Part shown: positions 42,508 through 51,634 of the stretch, piece after piece | Layout of the letters: each line of letters starts with the position of its first letter | Numbering within the stretch: position 1 is the first letter of the stretch | Origin: Streptomyces pactum | GTDB lineage: Bacteria; Actinomycetota; Actinomycetes; Streptomycetales; Streptomycetaceae | DNA length: 64,000 nucleotides | Reading direction: 5' to 3' | Assembly (NCBI RefSeq): GCF_002005225.1 | Contig: NZ_CP019724.1 | Span: 5,039,501-5,103,500, forward strand | Notes under the pieces: model-generated | What the model was told of the DNA's origin: nothing | The model's input: only the letters and a program-made list of their open reading frames with translations | Database searches by the model: none | Position numbers and translations under genes: made by a program

Positions 42508-44301
42508 ATGAGCCAGCCGCCCAACCAGCCGCCGCAGGGTGGCTTCGGAGCGCCGCAGGATCCACCACCGGGAGGCTTCGGGGCGCCGACCCCGCCGCCT
42601 CCGCAGGGCCCGCCGCCCGGCCCGCCGCCGCAGCCCGGGTACGGCTATCCACAGCAGCCGCAGCAGCCGCAGCAGCCGCAGCAGCCGCAGCAGCCGGGCC
42701 AGCCGGGTCCGTACGGCCAGCCGGGTCCGTACAACTCGGGCCCGTACGCCCAGCCGCAGCAGCCCGGGCCGTACGGCCAGCAGCCCGGCTACGGCTATCC
42801 GCAGCAGCAGTTCCCGGGCGCGCCCGGCACCCCGCCGCCCGGCGGCTCCGGGTCCCGCAACCCCTTCAAGGGCAAGCCCGCCCTGGCGATCGGCGCCGCG
42901 GTCGCGGCCCTGCTCGTCATCGGCGGCGGCGTGTGGGCGGTCACCGCGACCGGCGGTGACGAGGAGAAGGACAAGAAGCCCGTCGCCGGCAAGAGCGACG
43001 ACCCCAAGCCCTCCGGCTCCAAGGGCGGCGCCCCGGTCAACCCCGGTGACGGCAGGGGCGACGGCGGCGAGGACCCCGAGGACCTCAACGAGGGCCGCCA
43101 GGCGGGCGAGTCCAAGGTGCTCTGGTACAAGGAGGCGCCCGACGCCCCTGCTTCCGGCGCCGACGCCCCCGGCATGTGGATCACCGGCGAGACCGTGGTG
43201 AAGGCGGCGTACAAGCAGGTCTTCGCCTACGCCGTCGGCGACGGCAAGCCGAGCTGGGACCCGATCACCTTCCCGGAGAAGATCTGCGCGGTCACTCCGG
43301 AGAAGACGGCCGACGACAAGATCATCGTCGCCTACATGAGCGGCTCCAGCGACCGCGCCAAGTGCAACCAGATGCAGGAGATCGACCTCGCCACCGGTGA
43401 CAAGGGCTGGAAGGAGGAGGTCGAGGACGGCGAGCTGTTCGACACCACCCTCTCCGTCGAACTCAACGTCAGCGGCGACATCCTGATGGTCGGCCGCTCC
43501 CAGTCCGGCACCGCCTACGACGTCACCAGCGGCAAGAAGCTGTACGACAAGAAGCGGTACGGCGACGCCTGCTTCCCGGCCGGCTTCGCGAGCGGACCGA
43601 AGTCGATCGTCCAGGTCGCCTCCTGCGGCGCCGGCGGCAACAACGCGCACGACGAGGTCCAGGGTCTCGACCCGAAGACCGGCAAGGTCCTGTGGACCTA
43701 CAAGTACGACAAGGGCTGGCGGGTCGAGCGCGCCTACTCCGTCGACCCGCTCGTCGTCTACGCCACCAACGAGGACAAGAAGGTCTGGAACATCTCCACC
43801 TTCACCTCCAAGGGCAAGGTCCTCGAACAGGTCGGCGTCGACGAGGACTTCGCCCCCGAGTGCGGCTGGGCCATCCTCGACCGCGACCTCCAGGGCTGTG
43901 CGGGCGTCGCCGTCGCCGACAACACGCTCTACCTGCCGACCGAGGCGACCAGCGGCGCCAACGAGATCGTCGCGGTCAACCTCACCACCGGCAAGGAGAA
44001 GTGGCGCGCGAAGTCCCCCGCGGACGAGTCGATGATGCCGATGAGGGTCGAGGGCGACCAGCTCATCGCGTATGTGCAGCCGTCCTACGACGCCGGCGGC
44101 CAGGTCGTGTCGATCGCGACCGGCGGCAGCGACCACAAGCCGGCCAAGCTGCTGCAGAACCCGCAGGGCGTCGCGGACATCGAGAACAGCTTCTACTCGA
44201 AGGACATCGACTGGGTCGATGGGCGCTTCTACATCTCCACCACCCGCCTGACCGGCAACGACGAGTCGAAGGAGAAGTTGATGCTCGCCTTCGGCAAGTG
44301 A
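42508..44301 (+). CDS. Proline-rich membrane-anchored beta-propeller protein (paralogue 1)
   Basis: A 597-residue protein. The cytoplasmic N-terminus of about 120 residues is very rich in Pro/Gln/Gly/Tyr (QPGYGYPQQ, PGPYGQ repeats). One membrane helix follows (about 125-145, ALAIGAAVAALLVIGGGVWAV), then a charged spacer and an extracytoplasmic PQQ-type beta-propeller (LDPKTGKVLWTYKYDKGW, VNLTTGKEKWRAKSP blades) with several Cys. This design is common in Streptomyces surface sensors; no catalytic motif is seen. GGGGGA precedes the ATG. The next gene is a tandem paralogue. Confidence 0.85.
   Translation: MSQPPNQPPQGGFGAPQDPPPGGFGAPTPPPPQGPPPGPPPQPGYGYPQQPQQPQQPQQPQQPGQPGPYGQPGPYNSGPYAQPQQPGPYGQQPGYGYPQQQFPGAPGTPPPGGSGSRNPFKGKPALAIGAAVAALLVIGGGVWAVTATGGDEEKDKKPVAGKSDDPKPSGSKGGAPVNPGDGRGDGGEDPEDLNEGRQAGESKVLWYKEAPDAPASGADAPGMWITGETVVKAAYKQVFAYAVGDGKPSWDPITFPEKICAVTPEKTADDKIIVAYMSGSSDRAKCNQMQEIDLATGDKGWKEEVEDGELFDTTLSVELNVSGDILMVGRSQSGTAYDVTSGKKLYDKKRYGDACFPAGFASGPKSIVQVASCGAGGNNAHDEVQGLDPKTGKVLWTYKYDKGWRVERAYSVDPLVVYATNEDKKVWNISTFTSKGKVLEQVGVDEDFAPECGWAILDRDLQGCAGVAVADNTLYLPTEATSGANEIVAVNLTTGKEKWRAKSPADESMMPMRVEGDQLIAYVQPSYDAGGQVVSIATGGSDHKPAKLLQNPQGVADIENSFYSKDIDWVDGRFYISTTRLTGNDESKEKLMLAFGK
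42651..42695 (+). repeat. 9-bp coding repeat 'cagcagccg' (QQP)
   Basis: About five tandem copies encode QQP repeats in the N-terminal tail of paralogue 1. Confidence 0.85.
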
Positions 44302-44331
44302 CCTTCTCCGCCCGTTCCCTACGGTTCGCCC

Positions 44332-44365
44332 GTTCCGTGCGTTCCGTGCGTTCCGTGCGTTCCGG
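44332..44365. repeat. 9-bp tandem repeat 'cgttccgtg'
   Basis: Three to four copies lie in the 124-bp gap between the two propeller genes. No terminator is evident, so the two genes may be co-transcribed. Confidence 0.75.
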
Positions 44366-44425
44366 CCGCCCAGGCCGGTTCGCCCGGCCGTTCCCGTCGT
44401 CTCCGCTCCCCGAGGTACTCACGTC

Positions 44426-46318
44426 ATGACCCAGCCGCCGCCCCCGCCGCCCAACCAGCCCCCGCAGGGGGGAGGCTTCGGCCCCGCGCAGGGCCAGCCG
44501 TCGCAGCCGCCCACCCCGCCGTCCGGCGGGCCGAACCTCGGCAAGGCGCCCGAGCCGGGGTACGGCTACCCGCAGACGCCCGGAACCCCTCCCGCGGCCC
44601 CGCACACGCCGCCGCAGGCGCCCGCGGCTGCGCCCACCCCGCCGGCGGGTGCGCCGCAGCCGGGGTACGGGTATCCGCAGACTCCGCCGCAGCCCCAGCC
44701 CGGGTACGGATACCCCGGCCAGCAGCCCGGCCCGTACGGGCAGCCGACGCCGCCCTACGGCCAGCCGGGGCAGCCCGGTTACCCCGGTCAGCCCGGTTAC
44801 GGCTATCCGCAGGCGACCGTGCCGATGCAGGCCCAGGCCGGCGGGCCGGGCGGCGGACGCAGGATCAACGCGCAGATGGCGATCATCGTGTCGGCCGTCG
44901 TCGCGATCGCCCTGATCATCGGCGGCGGTGTCTGGTACGCCGGCTCCACCGATGACGAGGGCAAGGACGACACCGCGAGCTCCAGCGGGGGCACCGGCGG
45001 CAAGGGCGGCACCGACGAGAAGGGCGGCGAGGGCGGCAAGTCCGCCGGCGGCGAGGAGAAGGTGCCCTCCGACCCCTCCTCCAAGGTGCTCTTCCAGGTT
45101 CCCGCGCCCGCGGTGAGCAAGGAGGACAACAGCGTCGTCGTCTCCGGCTCGTGGCTCACCGACAAGGTGTACGCCAAGAGCGGCATCGCCGAGATCGTCG
45201 GCTACGACCCCGACAAGGGCGGCAAGAAGTGGACGATCAAGCTGGACGGCCCCGTGTGCACGGCCAGCAAGCACGTCACCGACGACAACAAGACGGCCGT
45301 CGTCTACCAGCCCGCCATGCCGACCAAGGCGGAGCCCTCGCACGGCTGCACCCAGGTCGCGGTCATCGACCTGGACGCGGGCAAGAAGCTGTGGACGAAG
45401 ACCGCCGGTGACCGGCCGATCTCCTTCGACAACGTCACGATCAGCGGTGCCACCGTCGCCGCCGGCAGCACCGAGGGCGGAGTGGCCTTCGGCATCGCCA
45501 AGGGCGACATCCTCTGGTCCCCGAAGACCACCGACACCTGCTACGACGCGGGCTACGGCGGCGGCGAGAAGCTGGTCGCGGTGCGCAAGTGCGGTTCGTA
45601 CGACGCACGCCAGCTCAACATCCAGACCATCGACCCGAAGAGCGGCAAGGTGCTCTCCGAGTACAAGATGGCCAAGGGCATCGAGTACGCGGGCGTCGTG
45701 TCGACCAACCCGCTGGTCGTGGCCGCGGACGTCGGTGACTCCGCCGGTGACGGCAGCGGCATCTCGGACTTCTTCTCCATCGACAACAAGACCGGCAAGC
45801 TGCTCAACCGCATCTCCGCGCCGGGCGAGGAGTTCGCGGCCCGCTGCGACACCATCACCAAGATCGAGCACTGCTCGGGGCTCGCGGTCGGCAACGACCG
45901 GCTCTACATCCCGACCGAGGAGCACGAGGGCAGCGGCGAGTCGTACAGCCGGACCAACGAGGTCGTCGCCTTCGACCTGGCCACCGGCAAGCAGACCGGT
46001 CAGCGCGCCGACGCGGGCGACGGCTACACGATCACCCCGCTGCGCATGGACGGCGGCAACGTGATCGCCTACAAGCGCCCGCCGTACGACAAGGGCGGCC
46101 AGATCGTGAGCATCGACGGCGGGACGTTCAAGCAGACCACGCTGCTGGAGAACCCGGCGACGGAGGCGGTGCGGGACGTCGAGGCGAGCATGCTGCCGGA
46201 GTACTCCGAGATCCTCTACTCGCAGGGGCACCTGTACATGTCGCAGGTGTACGCCAGTGAGCCGACCAGCGCGGACGAGAAGGAGTACCTGGCCATCGGG
46301 TTCGGTGCCGGCGGCTGA
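44426..46318 (+). CDS. Proline-rich membrane-anchored beta-propeller protein (paralogue 2)
   Basis: A 630-residue protein with the same plan as its upstream neighbour. It has a Pro/Gln/Gly/Tyr-rich N-terminus (PGYGYPQTP, GQPGYPGQPGYGYPQ), one helix (MAIIVSAVVAIALIIGGGVWYAG), a Gly/Lys-rich linker (GGKGGTDEKGGEGGKS) and an extracytoplasmic PQQ-like propeller (LDAGKKLWTKTAGDRP, IDPKSGKVLSEYKM). Cysteines are conserved between the two, suggesting disulfides. A strong terminator follows. Function unknown; a sensor or scaffold at the membrane is plausible. Confidence 0.85.
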   Translation: MTQPPPPPPNQPPQGGGFGPAQGQPSQPPTPPSGGPNLGKAPEPGYGYPQTPGTPPAAPHTPPQAPAAAPTPPAGAPQPGYGYPQTPPQPQPGYGYPGQQPGPYGQPTPPYGQPGQPGYPGQPGYGYPQATVPMQAQAGGPGGGRRINAQMAIIVSAVVAIALIIGGGVWYAGSTDDEGKDDTASSSGGTGGKGGTDEKGGEGGKSAGGEEKVPSDPSSKVLFQVPAPAVSKEDNSVVVSGSWLTDKVYAKSGIAEIVGYDPDKGGKKWTIKLDGPVCTASKHVTDDNKTAVVYQPAMPTKAEPSHGCTQVAVIDLDAGKKLWTKTAGDRPISFDNVTISGATVAAGSTEGGVAFGIAKGDILWSPKTTDTCYDAGYGGGEKLVAVRKCGSYDARQLNIQTIDPKSGKVLSEYKMAKGIEYAGVVSTNPLVVAADVGDSAGDGSGISDFFSIDNKTGKLLNRISAPGEEFAARCDTITKIEHCSGLAVGNDRLYIPTEEHEGSGESYSRTNEVVAFDLATGKQTGQRADAGDGYTITPLRMDGGNVIAYKRPPYDKGGQIVSIDGGTFKQTTLLENPATEAVRDVEASMLPEYSEILYSQGHLYMSQVYASEPTSADEKEYLAIGFGAGG

Positions 46319-46348
46319 GACCGTTCGGCGCTGCTCCGCAGCGGCCGT

Positions 46349-46400
46349 CCCCCGCGGTGCGGCCCCGTCCCTGTTCAGGGGCGGGGCCGTAGTGCGGGGG
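46349..46400 (+). terminator. Strong terminator after the propeller genes
   Basis: GGCCCCGTCCCTG (46361-46373) pairs with CAGGGGCGGGGCC (46376-46388). Outer arms CCCCCGC (46349-46355) and GCGGGGG (46394-46400) extend the stem. Confidence 0.75.
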
Positions 46401-46565
46401 ATTTCGGCGATCCGGGGCGGTTCTCGCCGGTAGGGGCAGCGCGACGCCGAGTCACCGTGTAGCTTCCGGGGCATGAAGGGCGGGGTCGGGGCCGGGACCG
46501 CGGGCGGGGGAGCCCGGGGGCCTCGCCGTCCGTGCCGGGGGTCCGGGTGACTGGGGGGTTGCTCC

Positions 46566-47240
46566 ATGGGAGTACGGCTGATGGTGGTCGACGACCACCG
46601 ATTGCTCGCGGAGGCGCTGGCCTCGGCGCTCAAGCTGCGCGGGCACCGGGTGCTCGCCGCGGCGGCGCCGGCCGCGGGTGCGGCGGAGCTGGTGATCAGC
46701 CGGGCGCCGGAGGTGTGCCTGCTGGGGACGGCGACACCGGCCGAGCCGGGGATCTTCGATCCGGTGGTGCGGATCAAGCGGGAGCGTCCGCAGGTGGCGG
46801 TGCTGGTGCTGGGCCCCGTGCCGAACCCTCGCGGGATCGCGGCGGCGTTCGCGGCGGGGGCGTCGGGGTACGTCCGGCACGACGAGCGGATAGAGGGCGT
46901 CGAGCGGGCGATCATGAAGGCGCGGGCCGGGGAGGCGGCGGTGGCGCCGTCGCTGTTGCAGGGGGCGTTCGGTGAGCTGCTGAATCCGGCGGCCCAGCCC
47001 GACGACGAGGGGCAGCGGCTGTTGCAGATGCTCACGCCGAGGGAGGTGGAGGTGCTGGTGCGGGTCGCCGACGGGGAGGACACCCGGCTGATCGCGGCGG
47101 GGATGGGCATCGCGCCGTCCACGGCGCGTACGCACGTCCAGCGGGTGCTGATGAAGCTGGGCGTGGGGTCCCGGCTGGAGGCGGCGGCGCTGGCCGCGCG
47201 CACGGGGCTGCTGGACCGGGCGGGCGCGGCCGGCGGCTGA
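46566..47240 (+). CDS. LuxR/NarL-type regulator with degenerate receiver domain
   Basis: A 224-residue protein with a receiver-like domain (VVDDHRLLAEALASAL) and a C-terminal LuxR helix-turn-helix (LTPREVEVLVRVADGEDTRLIAAGMGIAPSTARTHVQRVLMKLG). The phospho-acceptor Asp is replaced by Gly54 (CLLGTATPA), the Ser/Thr position reads VLVLGPVP, and the conserved Lys is missing (GYVRHDE). Phosphorylation by a kinase is therefore unlikely, and no kinase gene adjoins. It is probably an orphan atypical response regulator that senses a ligand or acts constitutively. Confidence 0.9.
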   Translation: MGVRLMVVDDHRLLAEALASALKLRGHRVLAAAAPAAGAAELVISRAPEVCLLGTATPAEPGIFDPVVRIKRERPQVAVLVLGPVPNPRGIAAAFAAGASGYVRHDERIEGVERAIMKARAGEAAVAPSLLQGAFGELLNPAAQPDDEGQRLLQMLTPREVEVLVRVADGEDTRLIAAGMGIAPSTARTHVQRVLMKLGVGSRLEAAALAARTGLLDRAGAAGG

Positions 47241-47313
47241 GCGGAGTGCCCGCGGGCGGCCTCGTGCCTGCCCCCACCGCCTGACCGGCCTGGGAGGCCA
47301 CCCTGCCGACACC

Positions 47314-47351
47314 CGCACCGGATGCCCCGAGAGCACGGGGCACCCGGTGCG
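47314..47351. terminator. Bidirectional terminator
   Basis: A 16-bp stem with a single mismatch (47314-47329 with 47336-47351) and a 6-nt loop lies between the convergent regulator and small membrane protein genes. Confidence 0.8.
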
Positions 47352-47357
47352 CCCGCG

Positions 47358-47669
47358 TCACTCCCGCGAAGCCTCCTCGTCGGAGGTCGGCGGCGGCGGA
47401 GCCGTCGGCCTCAGCTTCAGCCAGACCAGGAAGAACAGCCCCAGCGCCAGCATCCCCAGCCCGGTCCACAGGTTGATGTTCACCCCCTGCGCCTTGTCGA
47501 TCTCGTCGTCGGACGCCACGAAGCCCGCGATCGTCACGATGACGCCGTAGACCACGAACAGCCCGCCGATGATCCGCCGGATGTCGAACAGCCGCGCGGC
47601 CGTGACGGACTTGGTCTCCAGCGCGGAGACCTCGTCCTGGACGTTCTTGTCGGAGTAGGAATCAGACAT
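47358..47669 (-). CDS. Small two-helix membrane protein co-transcribed with the symporter
   Basis: A 103-residue protein with two membrane helices (IIGGLFVVYGVIVTIAGFVA and LWTGLGMLALGLFFLVWLKL) and a Pro/Ser/Glu tail. GGAGG lies upstream of the ATG. It follows the sodium:solute symporter by 21 nt, so it is probably an accessory subunit, as small membrane proteins often accompany SSS transporters. No named family recognised. Confidence 0.85.
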   Translation of the reverse strand: MSDSYSDKNVQDEVSALETKSVTAARLFDIRRIIGGLFVVYGVIVTIAGFVASDDEIDKAQGVNINLWTGLGMLALGLFFLVWLKLRPTAPPPPTSDEEASRE

Positions 47670-47690
47670 GCTCTCTCAATCCTCCCGCGA

Positions 47691-49370
47691 TCAGAACGAG
47701 AACGGGATGTAGCAGGCGGCGGCCAGGACGACCGCCCCCCAGCCCAGCAGCGCCGGCTTGCGGTACCACGCGTCGTCGCCCTTGGCGGGCGGCTCGGCCA
47801 TGCCGGGGGAGGTGGTGCCGTAGACCAGGCCCTGGAGCTCGGCGGTGGGCTTCGGCGCGGTGAACAGGGACACGGCGACCATGACCACCGCGCCGGCCAC
47901 GAAGCCCGCGATCGCGGAGACGAAGTTGGCGCCCTGGTCGGTGGGGATGTCGATGATGCCCTGCTTGTAGATGACGAAGTAGTTCACCATCGCCGCCGTG
48001 GTGCCCGCGATCAGGCCCCAGAAGCCGGACTTCATGGACGCCCGCTTCCAGAACATGCCGATGATGAAGACCACGAACATCGGCACGTTGAAGAAGGAGA
48101 AGAGCGTCTGGAGGTAGCTCATGATGTTGGAGAAGGACGACGCCAGGAAGGCCGTGCCGATCGAGGCCAGGACGCCGATCACGGTGATCAGACGGCCGAA
48201 CCGGACGTAGTAGTCGTCCTCGCGGCCCTTCACGACGTACCTCGCCCAGACGTCGTTGGTGAAGACCGTGTTGAAGGAGGAGATGTTCGCCGCCATGCCC
48301 GCCATGAAGGCGGCGAGGAGGCCGGTCACCGCGATGCCGAGGACGCCGTTGGGCAGCAACTGCTGCATCAGGTACGGGATCGCGTCGTTGTACTGGAGGT
48401 CCGAGCCGGGCGTGCCGATCCTCGGGACGAGGACGGCGGCGACCAGGCCCGGGATCATCACCACGAAGACGATGAAGATCTTCGGGAAGGCGGCGATGAG
48501 GGGGGTGCGCTGGGCCGCCGAGAGGTTCTTCGCGGACAGGGCGCGCTGCACCTCGGCGAAGTTCGTCGTCCAGTAGCCGAAGGAGAGCACGAATCCGAGG
48601 CCGAGGACGATGGTCAGCCAGTTGGCGCCCAGCGGGTTGTCGTTGCCGATGCCCGTGCCGCCCCACGCGGTCATGAAGTCGCCGCCGCGGGACTGGGTGA
48701 GCGAGTCGGACAGGCCGCCCCAGCCGCCGACCCTCTTCAGGCCCAGGACGGTGATCGGGATGAGGCCGGCCAGGATCACGAAGAACTGGAGGACCTCGTT
48801 GTAGATCGCCGAGGACAGGCCGCCGAGCGTGATGTACGCCAGGACGAAGAAGCCTGCGACCACGATGGCCACCCACTGGGGCCAGCCCAGCAGCGCCTCG
48901 ACGACGATCGCGAGGGCGTAGAGGTTCACCCCGGCGATCAGGATGGCGGCGACGGCGAAGAGGATCGAACTGAGCAGGTGTGCGGCCCGGTCGAAGCGCA
49001 GGAGCAGGAACTCCGGGACCGAGCGGACCTTCGAGCCGTAGTAGAACGGCATCATCACCAGGCCGAGGAAGACCATCGCCGGGATGGCGCCGATCCAGTA
49101 CCAGTGGGTCGTGTAGACGCCGTACTGGGCGCTGTTCGCGGCCATGCCCAGGATCTCGGTGGCGCCCAGGTTGGCCGCCACGAAGGCGAGGCCGGTGACC
49201 CAGGCGGGCAGTGAACGGCCGGACAGGAAGAAGTCCAGGCTGGTCTTGACCGAACGGCGGGCGGCGAAGCCGATGCCGAGCACGACGACGAAGTAGATCC
49301 CGAGGATCGAGTAGTCGAGCCAGTTGGTGGGGAGTCGAAGCTCCGCGGCTAGATATGTGGGGGTATGCAT
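47691..49370 (-). CDS. Sodium:solute symporter, probable galactose/sugar uptake
   Basis: A 559-residue SSS-family transporter with about 14 helices. Signatures are FFLSGRSLPAWVTGLAFVAANLGATEILGMAANSAQYG (sodium/substrate site), YYGSKVRSVPEFLLLRF, YITLGGLSSAIYNEVLQFF and a long central GGWGGLSDSL loop. The N-terminal ATEILG..YGV block resembles SglT-type sugar symporters. It is divergent from galTEK with a 205-bp shared promoter region, which makes galactose the likely substrate (inference). Confidence 0.88.
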   Translation of the reverse strand: MHTPTYLAAELRLPTNWLDYSILGIYFVVVLGIGFAARRSVKTSLDFFLSGRSLPAWVTGLAFVAANLGATEILGMAANSAQYGVYTTHWYWIGAIPAMVFLGLVMMPFYYGSKVRSVPEFLLLRFDRAAHLLSSILFAVAAILIAGVNLYALAIVVEALLGWPQWVAIVVAGFFVLAYITLGGLSSAIYNEVLQFFVILAGLIPITVLGLKRVGGWGGLSDSLTQSRGGDFMTAWGGTGIGNDNPLGANWLTIVLGLGFVLSFGYWTTNFAEVQRALSAKNLSAAQRTPLIAAFPKIFIVFVVMIPGLVAAVLVPRIGTPGSDLQYNDAIPYLMQQLLPNGVLGIAVTGLLAAFMAGMAANISSFNTVFTNDVWARYVVKGREDDYYVRFGRLITVIGVLASIGTAFLASSFSNIMSYLQTLFSFFNVPMFVVFIIGMFWKRASMKSGFWGLIAGTTAAMVNYFVIYKQGIIDIPTDQGANFVSAIAGFVAGAVVMVAVSLFTAPKPTAELQGLVYGTTSPGMAEPPAKGDDAWYRKPALLGWGAVVLAAACYIPFSF

Positions 49371-49454
49371 ACGAACTCGCTTCGTTGCGCGAACTGATCC
49401 GAGCGGAACCTACGCCTCCGCGTTCAGTAATTGAACACTTCCGGTGGCGTTCTT

Positions 49455-49466
49455 TGTTTGATTGTG
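49455..49466. promoter_or_regulatory. Direct repeat 1 in the gal/symporter promoter region
   Basis: TGTTTGATTGTG, identical to 49522-49533, in an unusually T-rich stretch. Candidate regulator site. Confidence 0.5.
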
Positions 49467-49521
49467 ATGATCGGCGAGCTGGTTGACTGCTGGTCGGTTG
49501 CTGGTCGGTTGTGACGTGTTA

Positions 49522-49533
49522 TGTTTGATTGTG
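49522..49533. promoter_or_regulatory. Direct repeat 2 in the gal/symporter promoter region
   Basis: The second copy of TGTTTGATTGTG, 67 bp from the first (about 6.4 helical turns), 42 bp before the galT start. A further pair, GCTGGTCGGTTG at about 49489 and 49500, lies between them. Confidence 0.5.
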
Positions 49534-49575
49534 TTGGATGATTGGGTGCGGATGCAGGTGTAGAGGAGTCCGGCA

Positions 49576-50634
49576 GTGAAGAAGACCTCGACCCGGCTGG
49601 CCGACGGTCGCGAGCTCGTCTACTACGACCTGCGCGACGACACCGTGCGGGACGCCGTCGACCGCCGTCCGCTGGAGCGGACCGTCACCACCTCCCAGGT
49701 CCGCCGCGACCCGCTGCTCGGCGACTCGGTCGCCGTCGCCTCGCACCGCCAGGGCCGCATCTACCACCCGCCCGCCGACGAGTGCCCCCTGTGCCCCTCG
49801 CAGGGCGAGCGGCTGAGCGAGATCCCGGACTCGTCGTACGACGTGGTGGTCTTCGAGAACCGCTTCCCCTCGCTGGCCGGCGACTCCGGCCGCTGCGAGG
49901 TCGTCTGCTTCACCTCCGACCACAACGCCTCCTTCGCCGAACTGAGCGAGGAGCAGGCACGGCTCGTGCTCGACGCCTGGACGGACCGCACGTCGGAGCT
50001 CTCGCATCTGCCCTCCGTCGAACAGGTCTTCTGCTTCGAGAACCGGGGTGCCGAGATCGGAGTGACGCTGGGTCACCCGCACGGGCAGATCTACGCCTAC
50101 CCCTTCACCACGCCCCGCACCGCCCTGATGCTCCGTTCACTCGCCGCGCACAAGGACGCGACGGGCGGGGAGAACCTGTTCGACGCCGTTCTGGACGAGG
50201 AACTGGCCGGTGAGCGGGTCGTCCTGGAGAGTGAACACTGGGCGGCCTTCGTGCCGTACGCCGCGCACTGGCCGTACGAGGTGCATCTTTACCCCAAGCG
50301 GCGGGTGCCCGACCTGCTCGGGCTCGACGAGGCGGCGCGCACAGAGTTTCCCCAGGTCTATCTGGAACTGTTGAGGCGCTTCGACCGGATCTTCGGTGAG
50401 GGCGAGCCTCCGACGCCGTACATCGCGGCCTGGCACCAGGCCCCGTTCGGGCAACTGGAGGACTTCGAGGGCGTGGCGCGGGACGACTTCGCGCTGCACC
50501 TCGAGCTTTTCACCATTCGCCGCACGTCCGGCAAGCTGAAGTTCCTCGCGGGCTCCGAGTCCGGCATGAACGTGTTCATCAACGACGTGCCCCCGGAGCG
50601 CGCGGCCGAGCGACTGCGAGAGGTAGCGAGCTGA
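49576..50634 (+). CDS. galT: Galactose-1-phosphate uridylyltransferase
   Basis: A 352-residue GalT, exchanging UMP between UDP-glucose and galactose-1-phosphate. The HPHGQ active site lies at residues 167-171 with the nucleophile His169. A Cys70-x-x-Cys73 pair (ECPLC) belongs to the zinc/iron site, and the C-terminal half has [11 protein letters not shown] and [12 protein letters not shown]. It is the first gene of galTEK, with GAGGAG before the GTG. UDP-glucose supply is linked to galU at the other end of the window. Confidence 0.95.
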   Translation: MKKTSTRLADGRELVYYDLRDDTVRDAVDRRPLERTVTTSQVRRDPLLGDSVAVASHRQGRIYHPPADECPLCPSQGERLSEIPDSSYDVVVFENRFPSLAGDSGRCEVVCFTSDHNASFAELSEEQARLVLDAWTDRTSELSHLPSVEQVFCFENRGAEIGVTLGHPHGQIYAYPFTTPRTALMLRSLAAHKDATGGENLFDAVLDEELAGERVVLESEHWAAFVPYAAHWPYEVHLYPKRRVPDLLGLDEAARTEFPQVYLELLRRFDRIFGEGEPPTPYIAAWHQAPFGQLEDFEGVARDDFALHLELFTIRRTSGKLKFLAGSESGMNVFINDVPPERAAERLREVAS

Positions 50635-51596
50635 TGAGCGGGAAGTACCTGGTGACGGGCGGAGCGGGCTACGTCGGCAGCGTGGTCGCCCAGCACCTGC
50701 TGGAGGCCGGCCACGAGGTCGTCGTCCTCGACAACCTCTCGACCGGCTTCAGGGAGGGTGTGCCGACTGGCGCCTCCTTCATCGAGGGCGACATCCGCGA
50801 CGCCGCCAAGTGGCTGGACCGGTCGTACGACGGTGTACTCCACTTCGCCGCCTTCTCCCAGGTCGGCGAGTCCGTCGTGAAGCCCGAGAAGTACTGGGAC
50901 AACAACGTCGGCGGCACCATGGCCCTCCTGGAGGCGATGCGCACGGCGGGCGTCCGCCGCCTCGTCTTCTCCTCCACGGCCGCCACGTACGGCGAGCCGG
51001 ACGAGGTGCCGATCGTCGAGTCCGCCCCGACGAAGCCCACGAACCCCTACGGCGCCTCGAAGCTGGCCGTGGACCACATGATCACCGGTGAGGCGGCGGC
51101 CCACGGTCTGGGCGCGGTCTCGCTGCGCTACTTCAACGTCGCGGGCGCGTACGGGCGGTACGGCGAGCGCCACGACCCCGAGTCCCACCTGATCCCGCTG
51201 GTCCTCCAGGTGGCGCAGGGCGGGCGCGAGGCGATCTCCGTCTTCGGCGACGACTACCCGACGCCGGACGGCACCTGCGTCCGCGACTACATCCACGTCG
51301 CCGACCTGGCCGACGCCCACCTGCTGGCCCTGGACGCGGCGGCCCCCGGCGAGCACCTCATCTGCAACCTGGGCAACGGCAACGGCTTCTCCGTCCGCGA
51401 GGTCGTCGAAACCGTCCGCCGGGTGACGGGCCACCCGATCCCCGAGGTGGTGGCCCCGCGCCGGGGCGGCGACCCGGCGGTCCTGGTGGCCTCGGCGGAC
51501 ACGGCCCGCGAGAAACTGGGCTGGCACCCGTCGCGCGCGGACCTCGCGGGGATCGTGGCGGACGCGTGGGAGTTCGCGCAGCGGCGCGCGGGCTAG
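50634..51596 (+). CDS. galE: UDP-glucose 4-epimerase
   Basis: A 320-residue extended SDR. It has the NAD motif [14 protein letters not shown], the catalytic Ser in FSSTAATYG and Y139-G-A-S-K143. The sugar-binding [11 protein letters not shown] and [15 protein letters not shown] are present. It interconverts UDP-galactose and UDP-glucose. The start overlaps the galT stop (TGATG), so translation is coupled. Confidence 0.95.
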   Translation: MSGKYLVTGGAGYVGSVVAQHLLEAGHEVVVLDNLSTGFREGVPTGASFIEGDIRDAAKWLDRSYDGVLHFAAFSQVGESVVKPEKYWDNNVGGTMALLEAMRTAGVRRLVFSSTAATYGEPDEVPIVESAPTKPTNPYGASKLAVDHMITGEAAAHGLGAVSLRYFNVAGAYGRYGERHDPESHLIPLVLQVAQGGREAISVFGDDYPTPDGTCVRDYIHVADLADAHLLALDAAAPGEHLICNLGNGNGFSVREVVETVRRVTGHPIPEVVAPRRGGDPAVLVASADTAREKLGWHPSRADLAGIVADAWEFAQRRAG

Positions 51597-51634
51597 TACA
51601 TACGGACTTACCGGAAAGGGCGAGGGGTCAGGGC

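Noticed and set aside
44063..47203. Open frame of 1046 codons on the minus strand across the propeller genes and regulator
   Set aside because: It spans three well-supported plus-strand genes and their terminator; composition is typical of a reverse-frame shadow.
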